Notes: generated by a model not told the origin, from the letters alone. 64,000 nt of DNA from an uncultured Pseudomonadota bacterium (GCA_946479515.1 CAMLGF010000014.1:1-64000), one strand, 5' to 3'; positions 31,463-41,558 are shown, numbered from the stretch's first letter. Made by a program: numbers and translations.

Positions 31463-31990
31463 ATGAGCAGAGTCGCAAAACGACCCGTCGATCTGCCTTC
31501 GGGCGTCACCGCCACGATCGCGGCCAACACGATCAAGGTGAAGGGCGCCAAGGGCGAGCTGTCGCTGGCCGTGGCAGACGGCGTGAGCGTCGAGCAGCAG
31601 GACAAGACGCTGCAGGTGAAATTCGCGAGCGCCGCCTCGCGCATGTCCGCCGGCGCCGCGCGCGCGCACCTCGCCAACATGGTGACGGGCGTGTCCAAGG
31701 GTTACGAGCGCAAGCTCGAGCTGGTGGGCGTCGGCTACCGCGCCGCGGTGCAGGGCAAGACGCTGAATCTCACGCTCGGCTTCTCGCACGCGGTGAACTT
31801 TCCCATCCCGGACGGCATTTCCATGGAAACGCCGAGCCAGACCGAAATCATCATCAAGGGCATCGACCGGCAGAAGATCGGTCAGGTGTGCGCGAAGATC
31901 CGCGCCATCCGTCCGCCGGAGCCGTACAAGGGCAAGGGCGTGCGCTTTGCCGGTGAGCAGATCACCCTCAAGGAGGGCAAGAAGAAGTAA
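31463..31990 (+). CDS. rplF: 50S ribosomal protein L6
   Basis: L6, 175 residues, lies near the sarcin-ricin loop. It begins MSRVAKRPVDLPSGV. Two repeated L6 domains are visible, with GYERKLELVGVGYRA in the middle and PPEPYKGKGVRFAGE near the end. Length is normal. Confidence 0.98.
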   Translation: MSRVAKRPVDLPSGVTATIAANTIKVKGAKGELSLAVADGVSVEQQDKTLQVKFASAASRMSAGAARAHLANMVTGVSKGYERKLELVGVGYRAAVQGKTLNLTLGFSHAVNFPIPDGISMETPSQTEIIIKGIDRQKIGQVCAKIRAIRPPEPYKGKGVRFAGEQITLKEGKKK

Positions 31991-32005
31991 TTCTTCGGCA
32001 CTCAT

Positions 32006-32365
32006 ATGCAGATCACCAAGAAAGAGCGGCGCCAGCGCCGCGCCATCAAGACCCGCATGAAGATCCGCGAGCTCGGCGTCGCGCGTCTGACCATCCACCG
32101 CACGCCGCAGCACATGTACGCCCAGGTGTTCGACGCCTCGGGTGCCAAGGTGCTGGCCTCGGCCTCGACGGTGCAGGAGAAGCTGGCCAAGGGGCTCAAG
32201 GGCACGGGCAATGTCGCTGCGGCCGCCGCCGTCGGCACCGCCATTGCCGAGGCCGCCAAGGCCGCGGGCATCACCAAGGTCGCGTTCGATCGCGCCGGTT
32301 TCATGTACCACGGCCGCGTGAAGGCGCTGGCCGATGCCGCGCGCGAAGCCGGCCTGGAATTCTGA
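32006..32365 (+). CDS. rplR: 50S ribosomal protein L18
   Basis: L18, 119 residues, carries 5S rRNA together with L5. It begins [20 protein letters not shown] and ends with the conserved [20 protein letters not shown] and EAGLEF. Standard length. Confidence 0.97.
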   Translation: MQITKKERRQRRAIKTRMKIRELGVARLTIHRTPQHMYAQVFDASGAKVLASASTVQEKLAKGLKGTGNVAAAAAVGTAIAEAAKAAGITKVAFDRAGFMYHGRVKALADAAREAGLEF

Positions 32366-32375
32366 GGACTAACAA

Positions 32376-32885
32376 ATGGCACGACCGGACAAACAGAACC
32401 AGGCCCAGGACGACTTCCTCGAGAAGCTCGTCGCCGTCAACCGCACGGCCAAGGTGGTCAAGGGTGGCCGCCAGTTCGGCTTCACCGCGCTCACCGTCGT
32501 GGGCGACGGAGCAGGCCGCGTGGGCTTCGGTTTCGGCAAGGCGCGTGAAGTGCCCGTGGCCATTTCGAAGGCCATGGCGCAGGCGCGCAAGAACATGGTT
32601 CCCGTGGCGCTCAAGAACGACACGCTGCACTTCGCGATGCACGGCACGCACGGCGCCACCAAGGTGTACATGCAGCCGGCCTCCGACGGTACCGGCGTCA
32701 TCGCCGGCGGCGGCATGCGCGCGGTGCTCGAGTGCGCGGGGGTGCGCAACGTGCTGGCCAAGAGCTATGGCTCGCGCAATCCGATCAACGTGGTGCGCGC
32801 CACGGTGAACGCGCTGGCCAATGCCCGCTCGCCCGAGGACGTGGCGGCCAAGCGCGGCAAGACAGTCGAGGAGATCCTGGGCTGA
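32376..32885 (+). CDS. rpsE: 30S ribosomal protein S5
   Basis: S5, 169 residues, is an accuracy protein. It contains [35 protein letters not shown] and [17 protein letters not shown] segments; the loop altered in spectinomycin-resistant strains lies in the first of these. It is followed by 33 bases before rpmD. Confidence 0.98.
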   Translation: MARPDKQNQAQDDFLEKLVAVNRTAKVVKGGRQFGFTALTVVGDGAGRVGFGFGKAREVPVAISKAMAQARKNMVPVALKNDTLHFAMHGTHGATKVYMQPASDGTGVIAGGGMRAVLECAGVRNVLAKSYGSRNPINVVRATVNALANARSPEDVAAKRGKTVEEILG

Positions 32886-32918
32886 TAGCCCGGTCATCTC
32901 TTCCAGAGGACAGCTGAA

Positions 32919-33101
32919 ATGGCGAACAAGCAACTCAAGGTCACGCTGGCGAAGAGCCTCGCGGGCCAGCTGAAGAACATCCAGGCGTCGGTGCGCGGCC
33001 TTGGCCTGCGCCGCCGCCACCAGACGGTCGAAGTGGCCGACACCAGGGAAAATCGCGGGATGATCTATGCCGCGCGGCACCTGCTGTCGGTCCAGGAATA
33101 A
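32919..33101 (+). CDS. rpmD: 50S ribosomal protein L30
   Basis: L30, 60 residues, contains [20 protein letters not shown] and [15 protein letters not shown]. It carries the short form seen in proteobacteria. Its ribosome-binding site is CCAGAGGA. Confidence 0.96.
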   Translation: MANKQLKVTLAKSLAGQLKNIQASVRGLGLRRRHQTVEVADTRENRGMIYAARHLLSVQE

Positions 33102-33110
33102 GGACGAGTC

Positions 33111-33593
33111 ATGACCATGCGACTGAACGACATGAAGCCCGCCGCCGGCGCCCGCAAGGCCCGTCTGCGCGTGGGACGCGGCGCCTCCGCCGGCCAGGGC
33201 AAGACCTGCGGCCGCGGCGTGAAGGGCCAGCGTGCGCGCAAGGGCGGCTACCACAAGGTGGGTTTCGAGGGCGGCCAGATGCCGCTGCAGCGCCGCCTGC
33301 CCAAGGTCGGCTTCCGTTCGAAGATGTTCACGGCCGAGGTGCGGCTCGACGAGCTGGCCAAGGTCGACGGCACGGCGGTCGACATCGCGGCCTTGAAGAA
33401 GGCCAATGTCATCCCGACATTCGCCGAGCACGCCAAGATCGTGCTCTCGGGCGAGATCAAGAAGGCCGTGACCGTGAAGGGCATCGGCGCCACCAAGGGT
33501 GCGCGCGAAGCCATTGAAAAAGCAGGCGGTACGGTCGAGGCCCTGGCGCCGAAGCCGGCCCCGGCGAAACTTTCGGCCAAGCCCAAGAAGTAA
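33111..33593 (+). CDS. rplO: 50S ribosomal protein L15
   Basis: L15, 160 residues, is a late assembly protein. It has [20 protein letters not shown] and the Gly-rich [20 protein letters not shown]. The C-terminus is extended by an Ala/Pro/Lys-rich tail ([17 protein letters not shown]). ATG 33117 is an alternative start two codons in. Confidence 0.97.
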   Translation: MTMRLNDMKPAAGARKARLRVGRGASAGQGKTCGRGVKGQRARKGGYHKVGFEGGQMPLQRRLPKVGFRSKMFTAEVRLDELAKVDGTAVDIAALKKANVIPTFAEHAKIVLSGEIKKAVTVKGIGATKGAREAIEKAGGTVEALAPKPAPAKLSAKPKK

Positions 33594-33629
33594 GCCCGCG
33601 GACCCGGCAGACCAGACACCAAGGCACAC

Positions 33630-34979
33630 GTGGCAAACACCACCCAGAATCCGGCATCAGTACTCGGCGATGCGGCGCGCTTCGGCGACGTCCGCAAGCG
33701 TCTGCTGTTCCTGATCGGCGGACTGATCGTCTATCGCATCGGCACGTACATTCCCGTGCCGGGCATCGATCCCGCGCGCGTGGCCGGTTTCTTCCGTGAC
33801 AACGCCGACACCATCTTCGGCATGGTGAACATGTTCTCGGGTGGTGCGCTCGAGCGACTGTCGATCTTCACCATGGGCGTCATGCCCTACATCTCGGCGT
33901 CGATCATCGTGCAGATGATGGCGATGGTGGTTCCCGCCTGGCAGGAATATCGCAAGGAAGGCGAGTCCGGCCGGCGCAAGCTCACCGAGATCACGCGCTA
34001 CGGCACGCTCGGGCTGGCGCTGTTCCAGTCGTTCATCACCGGCAAGGGCCTGCAGACGCAGGGCATGCTCGCGCCCGGTTTCGACGTGCTGTTCATCGCC
34101 ACCATCACCATGACCACCGGCGCGATGTTCCTCATGTGGCTCGGCGAGCAGATCACCGAGCGCGGCATCGGCAACGGCATCTCGATGATCATCCTCGGCG
34201 GCATCGTCGCCGGCATTCCGAACGCCATCGGCTCGACGCTCGACCAGATCAACAACGGCTCGATGAACGGCCTGTTCGCGATCGCGCTCATCGTGGTCGT
34301 GCTCGGGGTCACCGCGTTCTGCGTGTACGTGGAGCGCGCCCAGCGCCGCATCCCGGTGGACTACGCCAAGAAGCAGGTCGGCCGGCGCATGTACGCGGGC
34401 CAGACCACGCATCTGCCGTTCAAGCTGAACATGTCGGGCGTGATCCCGCCGATCTTCGCCTCGTCTCTGCTGCTGTTCCCGGCGACCATTGCCGGCTTCG
34501 CGGGCGCGAACAACGACACCTGGTGGGGGCAGGCGCTGCAGACCTTCAGCAACACGCTGGGCTACGGCCAGCCGCTGCACATCGCGCTGTACTCGATGCT
34601 CATCATCTTCTTCTGCTTCTTCTACACGGCGCTGGTGTTCAACGCGCGCGAGACGGCCGACAACCTCAAGAAGTCGGGCGCCTTCATCCGCGGCATCCGC
34701 CCGGGCCAGCAGACCGGCGACTACATCGACGGCGTGCTCACCCGGCTCACGCTCTGGGGCGCCCTCTACATCACCGCGGTCTGCCTCATGCCCGAGATCC
34801 TGCGCGCGTACGCGAACGTGCCGTTCGTGTTCGGCGGCACTTCGCTGCTCATCGTCGTCGTGGTGGCCATGGATTTCTTCTCGCAGCTTCAGGCTCACCT
34901 GATGTCGCATCACTACCCCGGGTTGCTCAAGAAGGCGAACCTGATGGGTTATGGCCGCTCGGGCGCGCCGCAAAGCTAA
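33630..34979 (+). CDS. secY: protein translocase subunit SecY
   Basis: SecY, 449 residues, is the central ten-helix channel of the SecYEG translocon. It shows [15 protein letters not shown] (helix 1), [20 protein letters not shown] (plug and helix 2 region), and [14 protein letters not shown] in the cytoplasmic loop. The C-terminus is [15 protein letters not shown]. The start is GTG 33630. Its place between rplO and rpmJ is standard. Confidence 0.98.
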   Translation: MANTTQNPASVLGDAARFGDVRKRLLFLIGGLIVYRIGTYIPVPGIDPARVAGFFRDNADTIFGMVNMFSGGALERLSIFTMGVMPYISASIIVQMMAMVVPAWQEYRKEGESGRRKLTEITRYGTLGLALFQSFITGKGLQTQGMLAPGFDVLFIATITMTTGAMFLMWLGEQITERGIGNGISMIILGGIVAGIPNAIGSTLDQINNGSMNGLFAIALIVVVLGVTAFCVYVERAQRRIPVDYAKKQVGRRMYAGQTTHLPFKLNMSGVIPPIFASSLLLFPATIAGFAGANNDTWWGQALQTFSNTLGYGQPLHIALYSMLIIFFCFFYTALVFNARETADNLKKSGAFIRGIRPGQQTGDYIDGVLTRLTLWGALYITAVCLMPEILRAYANVPFVFGGTSLLIVVVVAMDFFSQLQAHLMSHHYPGLLKKANLMGYGRSGAPQS

Positions 34980-34991
34980 TAAGGGCCTCAT

Positions 34992-35105
34992 ATGAAAGTA
35001 CGTCCCTCAGTCAAGAAAATCTGCAAGAACTGCAAAGTCGTGCGCCGTCGCGGCGTCGTGTATGTCATCTGCTCGGACCCGCGCCACAAGCAGCGCCAGG
35101 GTTGA
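34992..35105 (+). CDS. rpmJ: 50S ribosomal protein L36
   Basis: L36, 37 residues, begins [20 protein letters not shown] and ends DPRHKQRQG. The zinc ligands are the Cys pair in ICKNC, the later Cys in VICSD, and the His in RHKQ. It is the zinc-binding form, lying between secY and rpsM as usual. Confidence 0.97.
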   Translation: MKVRPSVKKICKNCKVVRRRGVVYVICSDPRHKQRQG

Positions 35106-35136
35106 GACCGAAGACAGCTAACAGGTAGGTAGGAAC

Positions 35137-35517
35137 ATGGCACGTATAGCCGGCATCAACATCCCGATGAACAAGCACGTGGTGATCGGGCTCACGCACA
35201 TCTTTGGCGTGGGGCGTTCGCGTGCCAAGGACATCTGCGCCGCCACCGGCATCGCGCCGACCACCAAGGTGAAGGACCTCACCGAGGCGGAGGTGAACGC
35301 GATCCGCTCGGCGCTGGCCAAGAACGCGGTGGAAGGCGATCTGCGCCGCGAGAATTCCATGAACATCAAGCGTCTCATGGACCTGGGCACCTACCGCGGC
35401 CTGCGCCATCGCAAGGGCCTGCCGGTGCGTGGCCAGCGTACCCGTACGAATGCCCGCACGCGCAAGGGTCCGCGCAAGCAGGCCGTGAAGCTGAACGCTC
35501 CTCCGGGCAAGGTTTAA
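35137..35517 (+). CDS. rpsM: 30S ribosomal protein S13
   Basis: S13, 126 residues, lies in the 30S head and contacts the P-site tRNA. It begins [20 protein letters not shown] and has the C-terminal [18 protein letters not shown]. The C-terminal tail is slightly longer than in E. coli. Confidence 0.98.
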   Translation: MARIAGINIPMNKHVVIGLTHIFGVGRSRAKDICAATGIAPTTKVKDLTEAEVNAIRSALAKNAVEGDLRRENSMNIKRLMDLGTYRGLRHRKGLPVRGQRTRTNARTRKGPRKQAVKLNAPPGKV

Positions 35518-35532
35518 GAGGTTAGATAAAAC

Positions 35533-35973
35533 ATGGCTGAAGAAAAGAAGTCAGAAGCCGCTGCCGGTGGTGCCTCGGGCGCCGCGGCCGCTGGTGGAGC
35601 GAAGAAACCGAAGAAGGCGCGCAAGAACGTCCTCGACGGCATCGCCCACGTGCACGCTTCCTTCAACAACACCATCATCACCATCACCGATCGCCAGGGG
35701 AACACGCTTTCCTGGGCGACCTCCGGTGGTTGCGGCTTTCGCGGTTCGCGCAAGTCCACGCCGTTCGCGGCGCAGGTGGCGGCCGAGAAGGCCGGCGTTG
35801 CTGCTCAGGAACACGGCGTGAAGAACGTCGAGGTGCGCGTCGGTGGTCCCGGCCCGGGTCGTGAATCGGCGGTGCGCGCCCTGAATGCCTGTGGTCTGAA
35901 GATCACGAGCATCTCGGACATCACCCCGATCCCGCACAACGGCTGCCGTCCGCCGAAGAAGCGTCGCGTCTAA
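35533..35973 (+). CDS. rpsK: 30S ribosomal protein S11 with Ala-rich N-terminal extension
   Basis: S11 forms part of the platform. The core from about residue 27 reads [20 protein letters not shown] and ends [17 protein letters not shown]. The first 25 or so residues are Ala/Gly-rich ([18 protein letters not shown]), making 146 residues against about 129 in E. coli. ATG 35533 is the only start preceding the extension. Confidence 0.96.
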   Translation: MAEEKKSEAAAGGASGAAAAGGAKKPKKARKNVLDGIAHVHASFNNTIITITDRQGNTLSWATSGGCGFRGSRKSTPFAAQVAAEKAGVAAQEHGVKNVEVRVGGPGPGRESAVRALNACGLKITSISDITPIPHNGCRPPKKRRV

Positions 35974-35993
35974 CCAGGCTCAGGAACCCATAC

Positions 35994-36617
35994 ATGGCTC
36001 GTTACACCGGTCCCAAGTGCAAACTCGCGCGTCGCGAGGGCACCGATCTGTTCCTCAAGAGCGGCGTGAAGCCCCTCGAGAGCAAGTGCAAGTTCCAGGT
36101 GCCGCCGGGTGGCATCAAGAGCGAGCGCAAGCAGCGCCTGTCCGACTACGGCCTGCAGCTGCGCGAGAAGCAGAAGCTGCGCCGCATGTACGGCGTGCTC
36201 GAGCGCCAGTTCGCGAACTACTACACCGAGGCATCGCGCCGCGCCGGCTCGTCGGGTGAAAACCTGCTCAAGCTGCTCGAGTGCCGTCTCGACAACGTGG
36301 TCTATCGCATGGGGTTCGCCGCGACGCGCTCGGAAGCGCGCCAGCTGGTGGCGCACAAGGCCATCGCCGTGAACGACGGCGTGGTGACCATCGGTTCGTA
36401 CCAGTGCAAGGCAGGCGATGTCATCACCGTGCGCGAAAAGGCGAAGAAGCAGCTGCGCATCCAGAGCGCGATGCAGATCGCCACGCAGGTCGGCCTGCCC
36501 GAGTGGGTGGACGTGAACAGCACGGAATTCCGTGGCGTGTTCAAGTCGGTACCGGGCCGCGACGAGATCCTGCCGGACATCAACGAAAATTTGGTCGTCG
36601 AGTTGTATTCGAAGTAA
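35994..36617 (+). CDS. rpsD: 30S ribosomal protein S4
   Basis: S4, 207 residues, is a primary 16S rRNA binder, and the usual repressor of alpha operons. It begins [20 protein letters not shown]. The S4 RNA-binding domain [20 protein letters not shown] follows at about 95-115, and the protein ends [10 protein letters not shown]. Confidence 0.98.
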   Translation: MARYTGPKCKLARREGTDLFLKSGVKPLESKCKFQVPPGGIKSERKQRLSDYGLQLREKQKLRRMYGVLERQFANYYTEASRRAGSSGENLLKLLECRLDNVVYRMGFAATRSEARQLVAHKAIAVNDGVVTIGSYQCKAGDVITVREKAKKQLRIQSAMQIATQVGLPEWVDVNSTEFRGVFKSVPGRDEILPDINENLVVELYSK

Positions 36618-36630
36618 TTGTTTCTCACGG

Positions 36631-36650
36631 ACCCGCCGGCTGCGGCGGGT
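36631..36650 (+). terminator. hairpin between rpsD and rpoA (attenuator-like)
   Basis: ACCCGCC and GGCGGGT form a 7-bp perfect stem with a 6-base loop. Only three T residues follow, so full termination is unlikely. It may be a partial terminator or RNA-processing point that sets the rpoA level. Confidence 0.45.
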
Positions 36651-36706
36651 TTAAGAGTTGCCGCGAAATCGGCTAACTAACTGGCGCGCAAGTGCCTGGA
36701 GATCCT

Positions 36707-37711
36707 ATGCAAGGTTCAGTGAGCGAATTCCTCAAGCCCCGAGTCGTGAAAGTGCAGCCGACCGCCCCGCGCCAGGCGCGCGTGGTGATCGAGCCGTTCG
36801 AGCGTGGTTTCGGCCACACGCTCGGCAACGCGCTGCGTCGCGTGCTGCTGTCGTCCATGCCGGGCGCGGCCATCACCGAGGTTGAGATCGAAGGCGTGCT
36901 CCATGAGTACACCTCCATCGAAGGCGTGCAGGAAGACGTGGTCGACATCCTGCTGAACCTCAAGCAAGTCGCCCTGAAGATGCACACGCGCGACAGCGCG
37001 GAGCTGCGCCTGTCGAAGAAGGGCCCGGGCCCGGTGACGGCTGGCGACATCCACACGGATCACGACATCGAAGTCGTGAACCCGGAGCTGGTTCTCGCGA
37101 ACCTGACCAAGGCCGGTGAGCTCACGATGACGCTGCGCGTGGAGCGCGGCCGTGGCTACCGCCCGGCCCTCAACCGCGCCGCCTTCGAGGAGCAGAGCCG
37201 CCCCATCGGTCGCCTGCAGATGGACGCGTCCTTCTCGCCCGTGCGCCGAGTCACCTACATGGTCGATGCAGCCCGCGTGGAACAGCGCACCGATCTCGAC
37301 AAGCTGGTGATCGACATCGAGACCAACGGCACCATCGACGCGGAAGAAGCCATCCGCCGCGCTGGCGCCATCCTCAAGGATCAGCTGTCGGTGTTCGTGG
37401 ACCTGCAGGGCGAGGAAGAGGCCAGCACCAAGGTCTCCGAGATGCAGTTCGACCCGCTGCTGCTGCGGCCCGTGGACGAGCTCGAGCTCACGGTTCGCTC
37501 GGCGAACTGCCTGAAGGCCGAGAACATCCACTACATCGGCGATCTCGTGCAGCGCACGGAGGTCGAGCTGCTGCGCACGCCGAACCTCGGCAAGAAGTCG
37601 CTCACCGAAATCAAGGAAGTGCTGCAGAGCCACGGCCTCATGCTGGGCATGCGCCTGGATGGCTGGCCGCCGGCCGGTCTGAAGCACGATTCCGATCGCG
37701 GAATGATCTGA
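36707..37711 (+). CDS. rpoA: DNA-directed RNA polymerase subunit alpha
   Basis: Alpha, 334 residues, dimerises to start RNA polymerase assembly. The N-terminal domain includes [17 protein letters not shown] and [20 protein letters not shown]. The C-terminal domain, from about residue 250, includes [19 protein letters not shown] and [19 protein letters not shown], which contacts activators and UP elements. ATG 36707 is chosen since it has a GGAGAT site and gives the E. coli-like MQGSV start; a GTG at 36692 is rejected. Confidence 0.98.
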   Translation: MQGSVSEFLKPRVVKVQPTAPRQARVVIEPFERGFGHTLGNALRRVLLSSMPGAAITEVEIEGVLHEYTSIEGVQEDVVDILLNLKQVALKMHTRDSAELRLSKKGPGPVTAGDIHTDHDIEVVNPELVLANLTKAGELTMTLRVERGRGYRPALNRAAFEEQSRPIGRLQMDASFSPVRRVTYMVDAARVEQRTDLDKLVIDIETNGTIDAEEAIRRAGAILKDQLSVFVDLQGEEEASTKVSEMQFDPLLLRPVDELELTVRSANCLKAENIHYIGDLVQRTEVELLRTPNLGKKSLTEIKEVLQSHGLMLGMRLDGWPPAGLKHDSDRGMI

Positions 37712-37721
37712 AGTTGAAAAT

Positions 37722-37756
37722 GGGCCGGCCTTTCCCTCGATGGGCGGGGCCGGCCC
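37722..37756 (+). terminator. hairpin between rpoA and rplQ
   Basis: GGGCCGGCC (37722-37730) and GGCCGGCCC (37748-37756) form a perfect 9-bp GC stem with a 17-base loop. There is no T tract, so it is more likely an mRNA-stability or processing hairpin than a terminator. It lies just before the rplQ ribosome-binding site. Confidence 0.4.
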
Positions 37757-37778
37757 GGTCTAGTTAGGAAGCAATCTC

Positions 37779-38378
37779 ATGCGTCATCATCTTTCCGGCC
37801 GTCAGTTGTCGCGCAACGCGCCGCACCGCCACGCGCTGCTGCGCAGCCTGTCCGTGTCGCTGCTGCGTTACGAGACCATCCGCACCACCGTGCCGAAGGC
37901 CAAGGAACTACGCCGCGTGGTCGAGCCACTGATCACGCTGGGCAAGCTGGACAGCGAAGCCAATCGCCGTCTCGCGTTCTCGCGCCTGCGAGATTCCGAG
38001 ATCGTCGCCAAGCTGTTCGACACCATCGGCCCGCGCTTCAAGGCGCGCCCGGGCGGCTACACCCGCATCCTGCACATGGCGCCGCGTCCCGGTGACAATG
38101 CGCCGATGGCGCTGATGCAGCTGGTCGAGCGCTCGGCGCCGGAAGCCGCCGAGACCGTGCCGGAAACCAAGAAGGCGAAGAAGGCCGAGAAGGCCGCCGC
38201 GCCGTCGAAGGAAGAGAAGAAGGCCAAGGCCGACGCGAAGAAGGCGCGCGAGAAGGCCGCCAAGGAAGCCAAGGCAACGAAGGCTGCCGCCAAGAAGGCC
38301 GCCAAGAAGACCGGTGGCACCACCGTGGCCAAGAAGAAGAAGGCTGCTCCGAAGAAGAAGAAGAAATCTTCGAAGTAA
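37779..38378 (+). CDS. rplQ: 50S ribosomal protein L17 with long Lys/Ala-rich tail
   Basis: L17 forms part of the exit-tunnel outer rim. The core (residues 1 to about 120) shows [38 protein letters not shown] and [17 protein letters not shown]. About 75 further residues are almost only Lys, Ala and Glu ([20 protein letters not shown] and a KKKKKSSK end). The total is 199 residues against 127 in E. coli. The tail resembles histone-H1-like or PhaF-like repeats but is in frame with no frameshift. Confidence 0.97.
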   Translation: MRHHLSGRQLSRNAPHRHALLRSLSVSLLRYETIRTTVPKAKELRRVVEPLITLGKLDSEANRRLAFSRLRDSEIVAKLFDTIGPRFKARPGGYTRILHMAPRPGDNAPMALMQLVERSAPEAAETVPETKKAKKAEKAAAPSKEEKKAKADAKKAREKAAKEAKATKAAAKKAAKKTGGTTVAKKKKAAPKKKKKSSK

Positions 38379-38401
38379 GCGCGTCGCTGCAAGACAGGAA
38401 G

Positions 38402-38435
38402 CGGGCCCCGCCGAAAGACGGGGCCCGTTTTTTTT
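38402..38435 (+). terminator. rho-independent terminator of the ribosomal operon
   Basis: CGGGCCCCG (38402-38410) and CGGGGCCCG (38419-38427) form a perfect 9-bp stem with an 8-base loop. Eight T residues (38428-38435) follow directly. This is the strongest terminator in the window. Confidence 0.95.
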
Positions 38436-38490
38436 CATGAGGCCGCGGGCGCGGGTGGGCCTGGATGGGGCCTGCATGGGCCAGGAGCGG

Positions 38491-38838
38491 CTAGGGTCCG
38501 GGCGAGGTCACCGCGCGGAATGCCAGCACCGCATACGCCACGCAGATCAGCGCGAGCGCGGCGAGAAACAGGATGACCGGCCCGTGGGTGCTCGGCGCGA
38601 ACACCGCCGCGGACAGCCCGACCAGGACGGCGGCGACGCCGGAGGCGCCGATGGCGAAACGCCGCAGTCGAAGCAGCGCGATTCCGAGCAGCGCGGCGAT
38701 GACCCCGGCCGCGAGGCCGTAAGGACGCAGCGCAGGCCTGAAGTCGGTGAACCCGAATCGCCAGAGCCAGCCGGCGCCGAGCAGCAGAGAAATGACGGCC
38801 GCCGTCCGGAACATCCAGGCGTGACGAACGGCGGCCAT
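38491..38838 (-). CDS. small hydrophobic membrane protein
   Basis: This 115-residue protein has four predicted membrane helices (AAVISLLLGAGWLW, LAAGVIAALLGIALL, AIGASGVAAVLVGLSA, VILFLAALALICVAYAV) and short loops. No family is recognised. It lies 13 bases downstream of mscL on the same strand and may be co-transcribed with it. Confidence 0.6.
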   Translation of the reverse strand: MAAVRHAWMFRTAAVISLLLGAGWLWRFGFTDFRPALRPYGLAAGVIAALLGIALLRLRRFAIGASGVAAVLVGLSAAVFAPSTHGPVILFLAALALICVAYAVLAFRAVTSPGP

Positions 38839-38851
38839 CGAGCGAGCGCGT

Positions 38852-39244
38852 CTATTTCTTCGCCAGCAGGTCGCGGATTTCCTGCAGCAGCACTTCCTGG
38901 CGCGGCGGAGGCGGCGGGGGCGCGGCCGGGTCCGGCTTCTTCAGCTTGTTCAGCGAGCGGATCAACATGAACAGCACGAAGGCGACGATCAGGAACTGAA
39001 AGGCGATCTGCAGGAAGTTGCCGTACTTGAGGATCACTTCCTTGCCGACGGGATCGGCTCCGAGGCTCACCGACAGATCCGCGAAGTTCACGCCGCCGAT
39101 CACCTTGCCCAGGGGCGGCATGATCACGTCCTCGACCAGCGATGTGACGATCTTGCCGAACGCGGCGCCGATGATCACACCGACCGCCATGTCGATCACA
39201 TTGCCCTTCATCGCAAATTCTTTGAATTCTTTCGCGAGACGCAT
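38852..39244 (-). CDS. mscL: large-conductance mechanosensitive channel MscL
   Basis: MscL, 130 residues, opens under membrane tension to release solutes on hypo-osmotic shock. It has the N-terminal amphipathic helix [18 protein letters not shown] and the first helix [21 protein letters not shown] second helix ([20 protein letters not shown]) and a C-terminal helical bundle after a Pro-rich linker ([14 protein letters not shown]) follow. The pore-lining Gly/Ala pattern is intact. Start ATG 39244. Confidence 0.97.
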   Translation of the reverse strand: MRLAKEFKEFAMKGNVIDMAVGVIIGAAFGKIVTSLVEDVIMPPLGKVIGGVNFADLSVSLGADPVGKEVILKYGNFLQIAFQFLIVAFVLFMLIRSLNKLKKPDPAAPPPPPPRQEVLLQEIRDLLAKK

Positions 39245-39439
39245 GAGACCCCCTGGGGAGTTGTTAGTGTACGAAGCAGAAGGAACAGGACGGCCTCGTG
39301 GCCAGCCGTAAACTAGCCTTGCCTTGGATCAGAGGCAAGGATGCTCACGCCCGCGGCTCCGGGCTGGCGTTCTCGAGCGCGACCCCGCATCGCCCGGCAC
39401 GACGCCCCGGCCGGGTGCTCGATGCAACGCTGCCGCCGT

Positions 39440-39970
39440 CTAGGTCTCTTGCGCCAACAGCCGGTTGAGCTCCTCGATGAACCCCGGCAGCGAGCTCTCG
39501 CCGTAGCCGGTGTGGTCCGCCGCCACTTTGCCGTCGCGCCCGATGATGATCATCCGCGGTATGGCGGTCACGTTGTACCTGCGAGCCGCCTTGCCGTTCG
39601 CGTCGCGCAACATCGTGATGGGATAGTCCTTGAGGATGTCCACCACCATCGAGAAGGGCTTGGCCTGGTCCTTGAAATTGATGGCGATGATCTTCATGTG
39701 CTGCGGCCCCACGCGCCGCGCGACGCTCGCGAGCACGGGCAATTCCTTGCGGCACGGCCCGCACCACGAGGCCCAGAACGAGAGGATCACCACCTTGCCG
39801 GCGTGCTCGCTGAGCCTGATCGTCTCGCCACGAATGTCCTTGCCCAGTTCATCGACGGGCGCGCTGCCGACGGCGAACGCCGGACGGTCGTTGGAGTCCG
39901 CGAGCGCCGGGCGGGCAGCCAGCGCGGTGGCCGCCATGACCAGCAGGGCCAGCAGCGAGGTGTTACGCAT
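39440..39970 (-). CDS. TlpA/ResA-like periplasmic thioredoxin
   Basis: This 176-residue protein has a signal peptide (MRNTSLLALLVMAATALA) and a thioredoxin fold with the active site FWASWCGPCRKELPVL. The cis-Pro region is AIPRMIIIGRDGKV. Such proteins reduce apocytochrome or other periplasmic disulfides. It overlaps the end of the upstream dipeptidase gene by 8 bases. A role in cytochrome c maturation is possible but not shown. Confidence 0.88.
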   Translation of the reverse strand: MRNTSLLALLVMAATALAARPALADSNDRPAFAVGSAPVDELGKDIRGETIRLSEHAGKVVILSFWASWCGPCRKELPVLASVARRVGPQHMKIIAINFKDQAKPFSMVVDILKDYPITMLRDANGKAARRYNVTAIPRMIIIGRDGKVAADHTGYGESSLPGFIEELNRLLAQET

Positions 39971-41306
39971 GGAAGGCCCTGCGCGTCAGGTTCTCTGGCG
40001 TGCCCACGCGCGCAACGACATTGTCCTCGATGCGAATGCCGCCGAAGGGCTTGAGCTGCTCGACGCGCGACCAGTTGATCCGCTTGCCGATGGGCTTCTG
40101 CTTCGCTTCGGCCAGCAACTGATCGATGAAGTACATACCGGGCTCCACGGTCACCACGCAGCCGTCCTCGAGCTTGCGCGTGAGCCGCAGGAAGGGATGG
40201 TTGTCAGGACGCGCGATTTCACCGCCGCTCGCATCGCGCTGGCGTCCACCCACGTCATGCACCTGCAGACCGAGCAGGTGGCCGATGCCGTGTGGATAGA
40301 ACACGCTGGTCAGCGCGGTATCGACGGCTTCGTCGGCGGCGGCCGTGATCACGTCCGCCTCGCGCAGGAACTCGCTGATGGCGCGATACGAGGCCTGGTG
40401 GATGTCGCGCCAATCCGCGCCCACCCGCACCAGCGCGCACAGCCTGAGCTGCAGCTCGTCGAAGCGCCGGATCAGCGCGGCGAATTCGGCGTCGTCGTAG
40501 GAATGCGTGCGCGTGATGTCCGACGCATAGCCGGCGAATTCCGCGCCGGCGTCGATGAGCAGCGAACGCAGGCGCGGCGGCCGCTCGCGGTTCTGCACCT
40601 GGTAGTGCAGCACGGCGCCGCCCTCGTTGAGGGCAATGATGGGGTTGTAGGGCAACTCGCACTCGCGCAGCCCGCACCCGGCCATGAAGGCGAGCGCGAT
40701 GTCGAACTCGCTGCCGCCGGCGCGAAACGCCTTTTCCGCCGCGGCATGGCCGCGCGCGCCGAGCACGTTGGCTTCGAGCAAGGCGGCGATTTCGTACGGC
40801 GTCTTCGCGGCGCGGCCATAGTCGAGATGCGCGATGAGATGCTCGGGGTTCACGGCCGCGGGGCCCCAGGAGACGAGCTCGGCGAAGGGCGCGCCGATGA
40901 ATGCCGTGCGCACCAGATCCCGGGGCAATGCCGCCCGCGCCGCGTCGCGATCCGCGCAGCTCACGATGTCGAAGGCTTCGGACCAGTACGTGTGCGGAAG
41001 TCGTGGCGACTTGTGCCAGTAGTCCACCGGCGCATGCAGCAGCAGCAGGGGCTTCCTGCCGGGCATGAAAAACACGAAGGAATCCGGCGCGTCGAGCAGC
41101 GGCGCCCACACCTTGAACGGCGCTTGTACCTTGAAGGGCAGGTGGTGATCGTCCCGGAACAGCAGCGGCGGGGTGCCGGCATGCACCAGGAGGGCGTCGT
41201 ACCCGGTAGCGACCAGGGCCGCGGCACTGCGCTTCTGCACGGTGTCGAGGTGCGCTGCGAACAGGCTGGACCAGGACGTGGCGGTTTGTTTGGCAGCGGA
41301 ATGCAT
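39963..41306 (-). CDS. pepQ: Xaa-Pro dipeptidase, M24B family
   Basis: This 447-residue cytoplasmic metallopeptidase splits Xaa-Pro dipeptides. The pita-bread domain keeps the five metal ligands: Asp in LLIDAGAEFAGYASDITR (two Asp), His in HGIGHLLGLQVHD, Glu in VVTVEPGMYF, and Glu in GGIRIEDNVV. The N-terminal creatinase-like domain is complete. Length and motifs match PepQ. It diverges from the lipoprotein gene at 41559. Confidence 0.93.
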   Translation of the reverse strand: MHSAAKQTATSWSSLFAAHLDTVQKRSAAALVATGYDALLVHAGTPPLLFRDDHHLPFKVQAPFKVWAPLLDAPDSFVFFMPGRKPLLLLHAPVDYWHKSPRLPHTYWSEAFDIVSCADRDAARAALPRDLVRTAFIGAPFAELVSWGPAAVNPEHLIAHLDYGRAAKTPYEIAALLEANVLGARGHAAAEKAFRAGGSEFDIALAFMAGCGLRECELPYNPIIALNEGGAVLHYQVQNRERPPRLRSLLIDAGAEFAGYASDITRTHSYDDAEFAALIRRFDELQLRLCALVRVGADWRDIHQASYRAISEFLREADVITAAADEAVDTALTSVFYPHGIGHLLGLQVHDVGGRQRDASGGEIARPDNHPFLRLTRKLEDGCVVTVEPGMYFIDQLLAEAKQKPIGKRINWSRVEQLKPFGGIRIEDNVVARVGTPENLTRRAFHA

Positions 41307-41458
41307 GGCTGGATTCTATGCGCGCCGAACGCGCGCAAGGCATTGACGCGTCGCAACATTCTTGCTTCCGCACGGGCTAACGACTGCTGGTGGAGCGGTC
41401 ATGCGTGTACTTATCGTGCCCGGCTGTCGCCATACGCGGACATTTCCCGCTTGTTTCA

Positions 41459-41520
41459 AATGCATTGGGGAATCGATAAAATCCCGCGCCGCGATGCGAA
41501 TCGCGTAACAAACGTTTGTT
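41459..41520 (+). promoter_or_regulatory. promoter and palindromic operator candidate for the Ala-rich lipoprotein gene
   Basis: A weak -35 box (TTTCAA near 41453-41458), a 17-base spacer and a -10-like TAAAAT near 41476-41481 are visible. Downstream are a hairpin CGCGAT-GCGA-ATCGCG (41490-41505) and a perfect 14-bp palindrome AACAAACGTTTGTT (41507-41520). The palindrome lies between promoter and start codon, where a repressor could bind. Confidence 0.4.
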
Positions 41521-41558
41521 GGTCTCACTTACCACTAGAAAATTTGGGGTACCCCTAC

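Noticed and set aside
39315..39338. Perfect 8-bp hairpin CCTTGCCT/AGGCAAGG between the thioredoxin and mscL genes
   Set aside because: No T tract on either strand and no gene ends there that would need it; left uninterpreted.
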